64,000 bases of DNA from Malachius bipustulatus (Eukaryota; Arthropoda; Insecta; Coleoptera; Melyridae), in the NCBI GenBank assembly GCA_910589415.1, contig OU342630.1, positions 86,300,186-86,364,185 of the forward strand. Direction: 5' to 3'. The notes beneath the pieces were generated by a model. The model searched no databases. It was not told the origin of the DNA and was given only the letters and a program-made list of their open reading frames with translations. Numbering within the stretch: the stretch's first letter is position 1; the number at the start of each line of letters is the position of its first letter. This document shows positions 45,600 through 56,960 of the stretch, one piece after another. The translations under genes and the position numbers were made by a program.

Positions 45600-46485
45600 C
45601 GCGGGTCAAGAATATCTTGAAAAATTTTGAAAATATCAAGGCACCAGGTAGCGAAAAGCTGAAGGTGTCCCTGAAACTGCACAGCAACAGAAAATGGCGG
45701 CATAAATCGTCATAATCCCGAAAGCCGTAAAAGCGAGAAAATGTCTAGAAAACTGCTGAAGTCTACTGCCAGGACTTAGAAAAGCAGTTGAAAGAGTCAT
45801 CATTTAACTAAAGTTTTCACTTAGAGGCCGGAAACGCATTAGACAAGGTTTTTGGCACCAGGACCTGGTCTATAAAACAAACTGTTCAACATCAACGAAA
45901 ACATGACATCCCTGATCGGAAACTACCTGTGGCAGGCGAATTGCTACATCAAAATCGAAGATATTAGATCCACAAGAAGTAAAAAGTCCCCCAAGACCTA
46001 ACAGTCAGCCCAATAATCTAGTAGGCATCTACAATATCTACACAGCTGATCTTCCCAACCCAAACGACGACAAATAACCAAAATTACGGCGACACGAATC
46101 TATTTCTCTCATCAAAAATTACAATGTTGAGAAAAATCCTGGCTAGTCGACTTAGACAAAATATAAAATGGTTCGATAAATTGCTAATCAAAGTTAACGA
46201 AAGAAAGCCTATGAGTTCTACTTCATATACACCCCAGCAGAGGAAGGAGACGTTTAGTCTCAAGCAATGAAAACAGCGACAGAGAAAACCATGTAGCAAA
46301 CAAGAGGATCGTTTTACCGAATAATAAACCGAGGAAGCAAGGTAAGCACCAAAAATAAGATAAAGAACGTTGACACAAAAAATATCCTACGCAAACTTGA
46401 CATTTCAAGGCTGCCGAAACTCACATTAGACATTGGTGTAAAGCTCAAGTCACGAGAATAATGGTCAACAAGGCCTGGTTCGTGA
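45600..46485 (+). pseudogene. Jockey-like reverse transcriptase fossil
   Basis: Broken plus-strand frames contain, in order, KNFENIKAPGSEK (compare the family's N(K/N)KAPGPD), IVIIPKAVK (family IVIPKPGK), ALDKVFGT (family AFDKVWH), LFNINENMTSLIGNYL, a degraded PQDLTVSPIIYNIYTADLP (family GVPQGSVLSPILYNIYTSDIP), and KWFDKLLIKVNERK. Many stops. It ends directly against the start of repeat copy B at 46491. Confidence 0.7.
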
Positions 46486-46490
46486 TATAT

Positions 46491-48213
46491 AAAAACCTTC
46501 TTGCGCATCAATCGCAGAAATAGTGTATTTTTATGCAATTCAATTATGAAAATTTTTGCCGCCTTTAAAAAAAAATTTGAACCAAAAAAAATTTACAAAA
46601 TTCAACAATTTCGTCCCTTTTCCTATACCCGCCACTGACTAACTTTAAAAAGTTACAGGCGAGTTCTGAAAATCGAACATTTGAAATTTTAGAGAAATAA
46701 ACATCATGTAAAAAAATTAGAATAACTCCGTCATTTCTCTTATTTGCTTCTTGAAATTTTGGAGAGTTAAAGTTTATTAATGTAGTTGTCTACTCTGAAA
46801 ATTTCAGGTAAATTTTCTCGAAAATGTGCTCAAAATCAGTTAAAGAAATTTAGCCATTTTTACCATTTTCTTACCCACGCCACTAGCTTATTATTAAAAA
46901 TAATTAAAATTTTATTGCATTAATTCAAATTTCAAATCATTTTAATCCAATCTTGTTAATACAGATGTGTAGGAGTTTTTATTTTCTGCAATTGGGGTTG
47001 GCAGGAGCAGGCATATCTGCATGGGTGGTCCCGCCAGAGCCGAGCGCGATGAAAACGGTGCGCTGGTGCTGGTGCTGGTGGGTACACGACGCATCGCTGA
47101 TGGGCTTTTCCTCATTTTAATATTATTCTAATAATGAACACTCAATCGTTAAGTTATTAGACAAGCCTTTAGTTGCCATTCTCATTATTTTGTTCGGCGA
47201 AAACCATGCCACATGGACCGGATTTTTCGAAATTTTAAAGGACACCCTGTAGAAGTAACGCGACTTTTGAAAATTTTTTTCAACGAAAATTTAACGTCAT
47301 CCTTATGTTTCACAAGAGTAAAAAATTTCTTTCACTAATCTTGAAAGATGAAGCTACTAGAACGTTTTTAAAATTTTAGAGAAATTAACATCATGTAAAA
47401 TAAATTCGAATATCTCCGCCATTTCTTTTATTTGATCCTTGAAATTTTTGAAGATTAAAGAGTATTAGTATAGTTGTCTACTGTAAAAAATTTAGTTCAA
47501 TTCCTTCAAAAATGTGCTCAAAAACGGTTATAGAAATTTAGCCATTTTTACCCTTTTCCTACCCACGCCACTGGTTTATTAATAAAAGTAATGTAAATCT
47601 TATAACATTAAATCAAATTTCAATTAATTTTCCTCCAATCATGTTGATTTAGTTTCAAAGTTATTTTTCCATCTTACTCATACAGGGGTTCAAAAAAAAG
47701 CAATTTTTCCAAAAATTCAAATGGCCGCCATTTTGAAACGTCTCTGCCGATTTTGCTCAAGTACAATACCAGACCAGTTCTTATAGATATCTTACTCCCA
47801 CAAAAATTTCAGTCCCCTAGATTGAAAACTGCGACCTGAAATGAGATGACAAAAACGGGATTTGGGGAATTTTGAAAGGACACTCTGTAGAAGTAACGTG
47901 ACTTTTGGAAATTTTTTCAACGAAAATCTAAAGTCATTCCAAAGCTTTACAATCCAAAATTTCGTTCACTAATCTTGAAAGATAAAGCTACAGGAGCGTT
48001 TTTAAAATCGAAAAATCGTGATTTTGGAGAAATATATATATAAATATATATATAAATATATATATATATATATCGTGGGCAGGTGAATTTTGGAAAACCA
48101 CTTTTTCGTGATCTGGGGGTCATGATCGGTGGACATTTGATGAGTTTGGGTGATTTTCGAAAAGTGATATCGTCCTCAATAGTGTATTTTTTTATTAAAA
48201 AATACACTAAAAA
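46491..48213 (+). mobile_element. Copy B of the hairpin-ended repeat family (full)
   Basis: It starts AAAAACCTTCTTGCGCATC and ends with the hairpin AGTGTATTTTTTT/AAAAAATACACT (48181-48208) plus AAAAA. Internal modules of about 650-690 bp repeat: 'cccacgccact' at about 46880 and 47569; 'gaagtaacg(c/t)gac' at about 47255 and 47893. An (AT)n run lies at 48033-48073. 1.72 kb, non-coding. It is inverted relative to copy A, 9 kb away. Confidence 0.8.
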
Positions 48214-49254
48214 TCAGAGGCGAAACGAGACTGGAAGAGCTGAAAAATCATGACAACAAAAATGTTCGTTGGCCGCAAAATCGGTGCAGCTGACCCAAAC
48301 AAACCGTGCAAAGAAATAAACCGAAACCCTCTCTAAAGTGACCCACCTTCCCCCTGCAAAGGCACTGAAAGCAAATTCAATCCATGTGAAAGAAATAAAA
48401 ACTATAGGACAGAAACTGTCCAAGAGGTCGTCGTCACTTGCTGTGAAAACCCATAGCTTCACAACTTTTAAAACAACGAATCCAACAACGAAACAATAGG
48501 GAAATTACCTAAATGCAAACTGGACAAAATTCAGCGAATGAAGTAAAGGAGGAAACTCCATGCCATGGAAGAAAACTGAAGATCGACTATAAAAATAATT
48601 TCATTTCATTTTGGTTAAGACTTTATTACCTTCTTTCGTTTTATTATTGCCAGAATAGATGCAGTATTACTTTTATCGCTTTCTCTGCGCTATCGCTTTT
48701 AGTCAATAGTTTAGAAATTAAAGTTTTTTGTGACAAGAAATTTTTCATTGAAATTGATTTTAATTTCTTCATACAGTTCATCGGTTATTTATTGGCGAAG
48801 AATTCTCTGAATTAATCTGGACTGATAGCAAAAATATTGATTCAGGCCAGTGGCGTGCAAAAAATGATGCTTGTAACTCTCACTATGGACAAAATCTTGT
48901 TAATTTTCACCTGATAATATTCAATATCAACCACGCCGCCTATGGCAGGTGCAATTGGATGAACGTTTTAAATGATAAACACTCATTATCGAGACAATTA
49001 CAAAGATAAGAGCGAACAAAAAATCGAATGTTCAGGGAGATCCATGCAAAAGTGTTAAATTATTTCTGTTCTCTACCGATAAAAATTTTATTGCTTATCA
49101 ATTTTCAAGAATTCTCCGCCAATAAATAATCGATGAGCTGTAACACTCGTAACATCCAAGAAACTAAGATAAGTGATAAATATTTCTTATTAGAAACATT
49201 ACATAAAAAATTTTTTCTACTCCCAACCTTTAATATGCATATTAAATATGAATC
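48214..49254. other. Non-coding, possibly more retroelement debris
   Basis: 48215-48560 is less AT-rich and reads like degraded coding sequence in one plus frame (VKEIKTIGQKLSKRSSSL), perhaps an ORF1 remnant, but no motif settles it. Confidence 0.35.
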
Positions 49255-49307
49255 ACCAGTGCTTTAATGGGTCTCATTAAGATACAAATTTTCATTAAAG
49301 CACTGGT
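49255..49307. repeat. 15-bp perfect hairpin
   Basis: ACCAGTGCTTTAATG (49255-49269) and CATTAAAGCACTGGT (49293-49307) are exact inverted copies around a 23-nt loop. Confidence 0.85.
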
Positions 49308-49975
49308 CAAGCTATCCAATGGCAGAGGAGCATTTGCAATCGAATCGGTTCCTTTTCGCCCACAATCCGGTCGGCAAGCCAACCGAAGTCACAGAGTTGT
49401 CATACTCACGACAAAAATTGCCTTGTGATATAAGTTCTGTATTTCTGAAAAAAAAATCTGAACGTTTATTTAATTTAGAACATAAGTAACATTCAAAGAA
49501 AATTATTCAAGATTTTATGTTACCTTAATTAATTTGATAAGTAGGTATATCGTGTAAAGATGGGAAGATAAAGTATTATATCATTCGTAGAGCTACGTGA
49601 TAGTATTCAAAGCGGCAACGCTGCGACCGTCGCGTTGCGCAGGTAAACAATATCGTAATTAATGGATGTCGATGTTATTAAAATTATTAATTAATCTCAA
49701 AATCGAAACGTAAAATTCGGAATTCGAACTTCGCATAATAAAAATTACGCAGTAGTGAGTAGTGCCCTTTAAACTTGATACTAAAACATGTCTCAGCAGA
49801 ATAACCTTAGCGACAAAGAGAAAATTTGTTAAATGCGTAAACAAATAGCAACCTATCTTAACCTCAATGATCCGCAATTGTACACGGGTCATTGTTAAAA
49901 TATATAATTTTTTAATCTTTTCTATGAAATAAAAAAGGGTCGTAGAAAAAATAGTGTATGGAACTCGCAGATAAT

Positions 49976-50056
49976 GGCTATTAATACGCTCTTATGATGG
50001 TTAAGACACTCGCCTACGGCTCGTATCTTAACCATCATACTCGCGTATTAATAGCC
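49976..50056. repeat. 31-bp imperfect hairpin
   Basis: GGCTATTAATACGC...ATGATGGTTAAGA is inverted as TCTTAACCATCAT...GCGTATTAATAGCC; 27 of 31 positions pair, around a 19-nt loop containing CTCGCCTACGGCTCG. Possibly a tiny MITE. Confidence 0.75.
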
Positions 50057-50059
50057 TTC

Positions 50060-53000
50060 ATTATAAGCTCGTTGCATAATATACTAACAAATTTATTAAT
50101 TTTATTACGAGATTAAGATGGATCTACCAATTTATATAGGTACCTAAGTATTTTCGACTCTTACAAAAAAATATTCTTCTCAAACAGGAAATAGTCTTCT
50201 TCCCGCTATCAAGAATCAAGATGCTTTTACTTCCAGTGAATTTCTTAATTTCTTAGGTTTTACACCAGGTCACACGTAAGTTAATAATTTCCTAAGACCT
50301 TCTCTTACTATAAGCTTTCTTTATTTCTCTAGCTATTACTTCCCAAGTTCAATTATTATATTTTAAAAATACATAAATTTTTAAATTGATTTTAATGGTC
50401 TACTAATACAGGAATTAGTGTCAATTTATTGAAAGTTGGTACACGATCTAAACTTTTACTTTGATCAAATTTATAAAGATCAATATTCTAATGAAGCTAA
50501 CTTAATTTTCTCAATAAAAATGATTGATTTATATTCTAAAGTGTTACATTTAAAATATCTGCAAAAGTGTTTAAAATTTTTATTACTATTATAAATAACC
50601 ATACTTGATTAGCTATCCAGTCAATTGTATTTATACCAAGATCTGTTGTGACCATTGGTTTATTTTTTGCGAAGTCCATGTTAAAATATTAATTAACATA
50701 ATAATAAAAACATTTTACACTTAGATAGAGAGGTTATACACTGTACCGGTTCTTAGACGGCTGACACCAATTTTTTCTGTGTAATATAAAAGTTAACCAT
50801 ATCTGCTCTAATTTGTTCTGATAAATTACTACACTGTGTGCAATATTCTTGACTATACTTCTTTAAGGAGACTGAAAATTAAAAAATACTTTCTCCATAA
50901 TTAAAAAAAGTAACATAAAGTAAAAATAATTTACTTAGTTTGTATTTTGACAAAATCTGAGAACGGTGCAATGCATAACTTATTATATTCGTTTATCCGG
51001 AATTGTTTTTGAGAAAAAAATATCACAGTTTCCAGTTGATAAACGAAAGCCATACAAAGGTGTAAAATAAGCCTGATGATACCTAAACAAAAACAAGAAA
51101 GTTTACCAGGAATAAGTATCAAACCGATTTATTTTTCTCGTAATAATTTATAATATAAACTACAAATATATTATTAAGGTTGCTTTCCTAAACCATATTC
51201 ACGGTTAATAAGCAATTTTAAAGAGTTAATAAGCCAAAAAACAATTATAATAAGCCTGTGGAAATCTCCTTGACGTAGGTTGTTAACGAACCAAACAAGT
51301 TGTTATGTCGTACCTGGCACCAACCACAGATGTTATTAAATTATCACCATAGAGAAATAAAAATAATACCTAGGTACCTACATGGCTAATTTAAAAACGA
51401 ATTGAAAACAATAATTTTCTTATTTTAATAATTAAATATTTTAAGGAAATAAAATTTAAAAAATTCAGTAATACGTATAATCTTACCTGTGTTTTTTTTA
51501 TTTCTCTCATTTACCTCATCCTTCATAAATATAAAAAAATTCATTATTTATATAAAAAATTATAAAATTTATAAATAGACGTACTCATACCACAAGAACT
51601 ACCAAATTATGATGAATTTAAAAATTTGACCTGTCTACGGATTGAAAAGTTATAAAATAAAACAGGGCTCTTAATATAAAACTATTACAGACTATAAACA
51701 AACTTGCTGGCCTATTTGACTAAGATTTTCCATCCTAAAAGCAGCGTTTTCTTAATATGAATTGTTTGCTGAACATTTAACAATAACAGAAAGATGAAAT
51801 TTCAGAAACCATGTTGTCTCTATCTCTCTTAGAAATTGACCAGCATTAAACAAAGTTTTCGATTCTCACACGAAAAATAAATTATTGCGAATTGATATCT
51901 TCTACGTTTGAGATTTGTATCTTTTATAAGTCATGGAGAGACCAAAACAAATATGGCTGTAAGAATAAAAGCTTATTTTTGTCCATGTTTTGAAATTAGG
52001 CCTCCTAATAAAGCTTAAGCTAATTAAAACTTTCACTATCGTAAAATATTTAGTTGATATGTGATTTACCGATTGCATTGACAAGTCATGCACTGATTTT
52101 TTTACTTTTTCGCTTGACTTGCATTGTAAACTAATCTTGATTTTAATTAGTAAAAAGTTTCTAATTTGTTTTTAATTTATTTCTAATTTTATCAGTAATT
52201 TCAGTTAAATTTCTATCAATTTTGGAGAAACTTGTTTGACGATTCGAATTAATCATATTATGTTTTAAACACCATGAAAGAAACCTAATGACTTTACTTA
52301 CTCAGCGGAAATATTAAAAAAAAAAAGAATCTCTTGAAATAAGTAATAAAAGCATTTAGTTTTTCTCGTTGATCTATTAATAATTACCGATAGAATGTGT
52401 TTACTAAATTTTATTTCAAAGAATGACATGTAACCGACCGCCTATTATATATATTATATATATTATATATAATCTCCGCTAGTTCTCGAAATCCCAAAGG
52501 TCAGGAGAGATGAAAAAAAACACTCTGGATACTTCGAAAGTGATTTTTTGCACGTATCTAATTCATTGCAGCAATAATTACCGTTTTCAAACCAATAAAC
52601 TGACGGATATAATTTTCCTCTTCTATGACGCAATTGTTACAACTTTACTTTTACGCGCCATTGTGTTACAGCAAGAAGCTCATTGTCTTCCACGTTGTAA
52701 ATTAAACAGCTACACAACCGTGGTGAATCTCCGACAGATATGGACAGATTGATTATTTATATCACGGACTCTACTTTCAATGCAAGAATAGTAAAATAGA
52801 AAGTTGAGTTCGTTAGCACCTCGTGCTGGTGTTAGTCTCCTGGATACTTCAACTACCTGCTGCCGGCATTGATTGCGCTAGTTATAACATTATTACAGTC
52901 TATTGTTTTTGTAACATGTCGGAGTTGCAATGATACGACGTGTCAGCAATATAAATTTATAAGCTTGGAAATTTTGACTACAAATTGGTGAACTCAAAAT

Positions 53001-54630
53001 GAATTACACTTTTAAAATTATTTACTATTGGATGAATTTCTGAGAAAAAATGAATCGTCGTTGCTGATAATGAAAAAACATAGCTGTTTTCACAATTAAT
53101 TCTGTAATTAGTTAGTTACATAGATAGTTTCTCAGATTAGTGGCTACCTTCCGCCATTTGCACATTTTAACCCAATAATTAAATCTGTTAATTATTATTA
53201 TCTATTAAAACATTATGGATTCAGAACTTCAGGTTAAGTAAAGTGCTATTTAAATCCTTATACGTTTATCTTGTATTACATTATTTATTTTATCCAAAAT
53301 TGCAAATAAAAAGTTTATTAATTAATCATCCATCTTTATGTAGTTTTAAAACGTAAAATTCACGGGTATTTTCAATACGCCTCGAACACCCTCTTAAACA
53401 AGCGACATTATAATAAGCTCAATCGTCAATATTTTGATATACTGTATCTCCTACTGTGGATATCGTTTCTATGCATAATTTAATGCCACTCTGTTAATTG
53501 ATACACACAGGTTTTACATGCGAGATAAATTATTGCTTTACATATTATTTACACTTTCAACTCATAAGAGTTCTTTAGAAACTTGTATCTAGTGTTATTA
53601 TTGGTTCAAAATTCAACATAATCATCATGCATACAATATTCGTCCATGAATTAAACTTTCCAGCAATTATCGTTTTGAATAAAAGTGTTAACAATAATTT
53701 GAATCGGCGTGAAATTATGTTAATTAGAAATAATTAACATCATAAACAGTGCATGTATCTTTACTAAGTTTTCTACCTCTCTATCATGTAAGCAAAAAAT
53801 ATAAAGTATTGTTTATATCTACCTGTATAGGGTATAATGTTTTCAACCAATAACGAACCTCATTTGAAGAATGATCTAATTACATTTCAATCAAAAAAAG
53901 TAAAGTAGTTCAAGTGTCACTTAAATGTCGTAACGGATAGGTTATCAGGACAGATCCCGCATTTTATAACATTCATGATGTGTATAAGGTACACAAATGT
54001 ATATTTTTTCTAAAACAACAATAACCTGGTTTGCTTGTCAGTATGAGGGTGAACTTCTTTTGATATCAAGTTTTTTTTTATTTTGGCATTCGTTTCAAAT
54101 CAAGAGAAACTTTGTGTAGCCAGTAGTATTGTCGATTTTGCAGAAAAGAGAGAATCAGAAGATACTCCCAATCTCTGGCGTCCCTCAAGTATATATAAAG
54201 AAATTTAGAAGTTTATGAATTAATTAAAATTATTAATAATAGGTTGCCTTTCTTCTAACCTACATTTTTTTGTATTTAACAATGGTATCTTGGTCACAAT
54301 TTTTCTCTCACCAATTTTTGTTCAAAATAAATAGGTAGGTATAGAGTCTTTGCAAAGTAAATTGAAACTACAAAAAATTTAATGATTTTACGGGGTCTCG
54401 TCAATATGTTGACATTTTACATTCAAATAAAATAGCATAGACAATAGAATTATTCGCTAGACCACGTGGACTCGTCAGATCTTGGCATATCAATAAAATG
54501 AGCAGATTGGGCCAAAGCAGCAGTTCAAATTATTTGATTGGTTTACCGAAATCTGGGATGTACCTTTAAATATATCATTAAATTATATAGTAAGGATAGT
54601 CTCGACTGACTACTTAGGTAGTTATAGACA
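50060..54630. other. 4.5-kb AT-rich stretch, no gene recognised
   Basis: No exon, RNA gene or clear element. An imperfect (TATA)n microsatellite lies at 52442-52475. A possible in-phase coding start MKDEVNERNKKNT with GTAAG after it (about 51530-51487, minus) does not match the phase needed for the membrane-protein gene. Confidence 0.4.
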
Positions 54631-54635
54631 GCAGC

Positions 54636-54704
54636 AATTTGTTGATTAATTGGGTATTCAGTCAAAAGCAATTTGTGACTGAATACCAAATTAATCAACA
54701 AATT
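54636..54704. repeat. 28-bp near-perfect hairpin
   Basis: AATTTGTTGATTAATTGGGT... (54636-54663) and its inverted copy (54677-54704) pair at 27 of 28 positions, with a 13-nt loop. Confidence 0.88.
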
Positions 54705-54814
54705 GTTTCTGTCATTAAATTATATATTATCTTCTTATCTGAAGATATATCTTATCTTAAAATCTTAAACCTTATATTAAGTAAAATTATTGGTACAGTA
54801 CATTATATGTTATT

Positions 54815-54868
54815 TACATACGTCTGAAGATGCTACTTTAAAAGTAGCGAAACACGTGTAATGTTTAT
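54815..54868 (+). ncRNA. Hammerhead-ribozyme-like motif, degenerate
   Basis: CTGAAGA (54824) is followed by a 7-bp stem GCTACTT/AAGTAGC and then GAAAC. This is the hammerhead order CUGANGA, stem II, GAAA. After it, C(ACGT)G then U-A could form the minimal stem III and cleavage site, and AUGU pairs with ACGU (one wobble) just before CTGAAGA as stem I. A single extra U between CUGAAGA and stem II departs from the consensus, so activity is doubtful. Such motifs are known in Penelope-like retroelements; no Penelope reverse transcriptase is visible here. Confidence 0.35.
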
Positions 54869-54899
54869 ATTATCCATCAGTATATAATAAATTTTTTTA

Positions 54900-56500
54900 A
54901 AACATTAGTGTTATCATCCATCAGTAATCAGTATGCTTCCACAAGATTCTACAAAGTAAGGGTTGAAAACATAAATTACTAAGTTAATAATTATGATCTC
55001 TGTCAATCAGGAACTCTGATGCAATATAATGGAAATTATTAATCAAATACGTAATATTGCGTGTGTCACTCATTTCGATAATAACCGGTTTGTGAATTTT
55101 GTACCTTTTCTCTTATGCTGGCATTGTTTTACATATCGAGTATATCTTTACCTACTTAATAATTATTATTGTTCATGGTTTATAAAATCGTGTTATAATG
55201 AAAAAACAACACAGTTTTTGATTTTTTATTTTCATTACACAACAGGTTGTGCAAAGGCCCACTTTCAGACTATGAAAGTTGTTTTGTAATAATTGTCAAT
55301 TTTCATATTAGGGAGTAGATATAAAAATATAGATTTTCCTCTTGGATGATTAAAATTCACCGTCTACCATGCTCATTTCGCAATTAAATTTTAATACATT
55401 TATATAAAATTTATTATAAATTATTTTTAGAAGTTTTTCCGCTTTCAAGTTTGTTACCGTATCAATTGACTTTGTAAAGATTAATTTGGCTTATTCACAA
55501 CGTTAGTGTCATATTATATTTTTATTAAACTGATGATAAGTTATTTAATACAGAGACAACTTGGGCTAAGTGGTTATGTAACTCAATAAATCTCGAATGT
55601 TGTTTTGTTGCTAATTTCATCATATTATTAGCTTTAAATGTAATGAATTTAACATTTTAAATTTTGCACCAAATTCACTATCCACAGGATTGCTTGTTAC
55701 TCGATAGACAAGCTATAGCTACATATACAGGGTGTTTCTTAGCTCAGTGACAAAGTACTTATATAAAAAATAACACTTTTGGCTTTGGAACAAAAAAAAA
55801 CAAAACAAAAAAACAGAATGTGTTGAAATTTTACATTTAAAATCGAATTCATTTTCCATAGCTAAAGCAGCTTATAATACAGGGCTATCCTACATTATCG
55901 AAAAAAAATTAGAGAATGATTCATTCTATGGTAAAAGGTTCCTGTTACGTGGGTCCGTGCATGCACCGTTTTTGAAACACTGGGTGTTAAGAAAAACTTT
56001 TTTACAATTATTATTGATATTAGCGACTTTTTTTTGCCAAACAAATTGTTTCATATGCCAGCGGCGGAAATTTTAGGGTTGCGTGAGTGGTTTTTTTTTG
56101 TTGTTGCTAATATCTACGACACTGGGCAACACAAAAAATATACTCGCGTGGTTAAAATAATTGCCAACGCGAACCTTTTACGATAAAAACAGCCATATAC
56201 GATCAAAAACTTGCTTTGAATGTTTCAAAACATGTGTGTCGGAAAATGAAGGGCAAAAAACTTATCTCAATCCTAAGATCTCCGAAAATGGCACATGAAA
56301 AAAAACTGAATTGGTATCTGAATCAAAAAGTATGTTATATCATATCAATCATATGACTTGTTCAAAAGCTGAGTTCTGTATCTCAAACGGTTCCCGAGGT
56401 ATCTTGAAAAAAAAAAGTAAAAATAATTATTGTTTTTATGTTTTTGACATCCTTGATCTCAAAAACGGTGCATTTACGGACATTTACGGCCACGTTAATA
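54900..56500. other. Non-coding with degenerate repeat
   Basis: At 55728 TATACAGGGTGTTTCTTAGC starts a repeat of the CAGGGTG type. Phrases near 56368 match the repeat near 41055. No gene. Confidence 0.45.
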
Positions 56501-56501
56501 A

Positions 56502-56960
56502 TGTAGCGACTACGAAATACATTATACCTATAGGTGCCAGGTATACTGCGGGAAGACGGGCGATTGACTACTGGCGCCGTTGCCGCCGCGGCGAGCGATT
56601 ATGTCATCTCAGACTCGATGGTTCGAGAACCATTCATCGTTCTCCGTACATTACGCTACAATGTCTAGACTTTCTGGAAACCTGCTCACGCCGCAACAAT
56701 GATGATAAGCACCCGATAATTCTATACTTAGAGTCTGGATTAATCCTACTCTTATCGAGCGGATATAAATAACCTGTGATTTATTCACTCATAAAACGCA
56801 AGCAGCGGTGCACAAATAATTATAGGTATAATATTGATGTTGGTGTTGATTACTTCTTCTTTACGTAAATAGATTATTGGTGTTATATAAATTGTGAATA
56901 AATTATTAGTTAATTTAGTAGTGTGTGTTTATATAAATAAATTATATTAGTGGTGTGTAA
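56502..56960 (+). repeat. Possible solo LTR or retroelement promoter
   Basis: It starts TGTAGCGACTACG, has a GC-rich 56550-56650 part, a TATAAATAA box at about 56764, and AT-rich AATAAA-containing sequence after that. This resembles the layout of a BEL/Gypsy LTR, but no CA end with matching target duplication was found. The 153-codon ORF across it (56311-56772) has no known domain. Confidence 0.3.

Noticed and set aside
51487..51540. Minus-strand MKDEVNERNKKNT exon as first exon of the membrane-protein gene
   Set aside because: It ends in phase 1, whereas the next exon at 43632 needs phase 0.
56311..56772. 153-codon plus-strand ORF as a gene
   Set aside because: It crosses from a degenerate repeat into the LTR-like GC-rich part, has no recognisable motif and no splice context.
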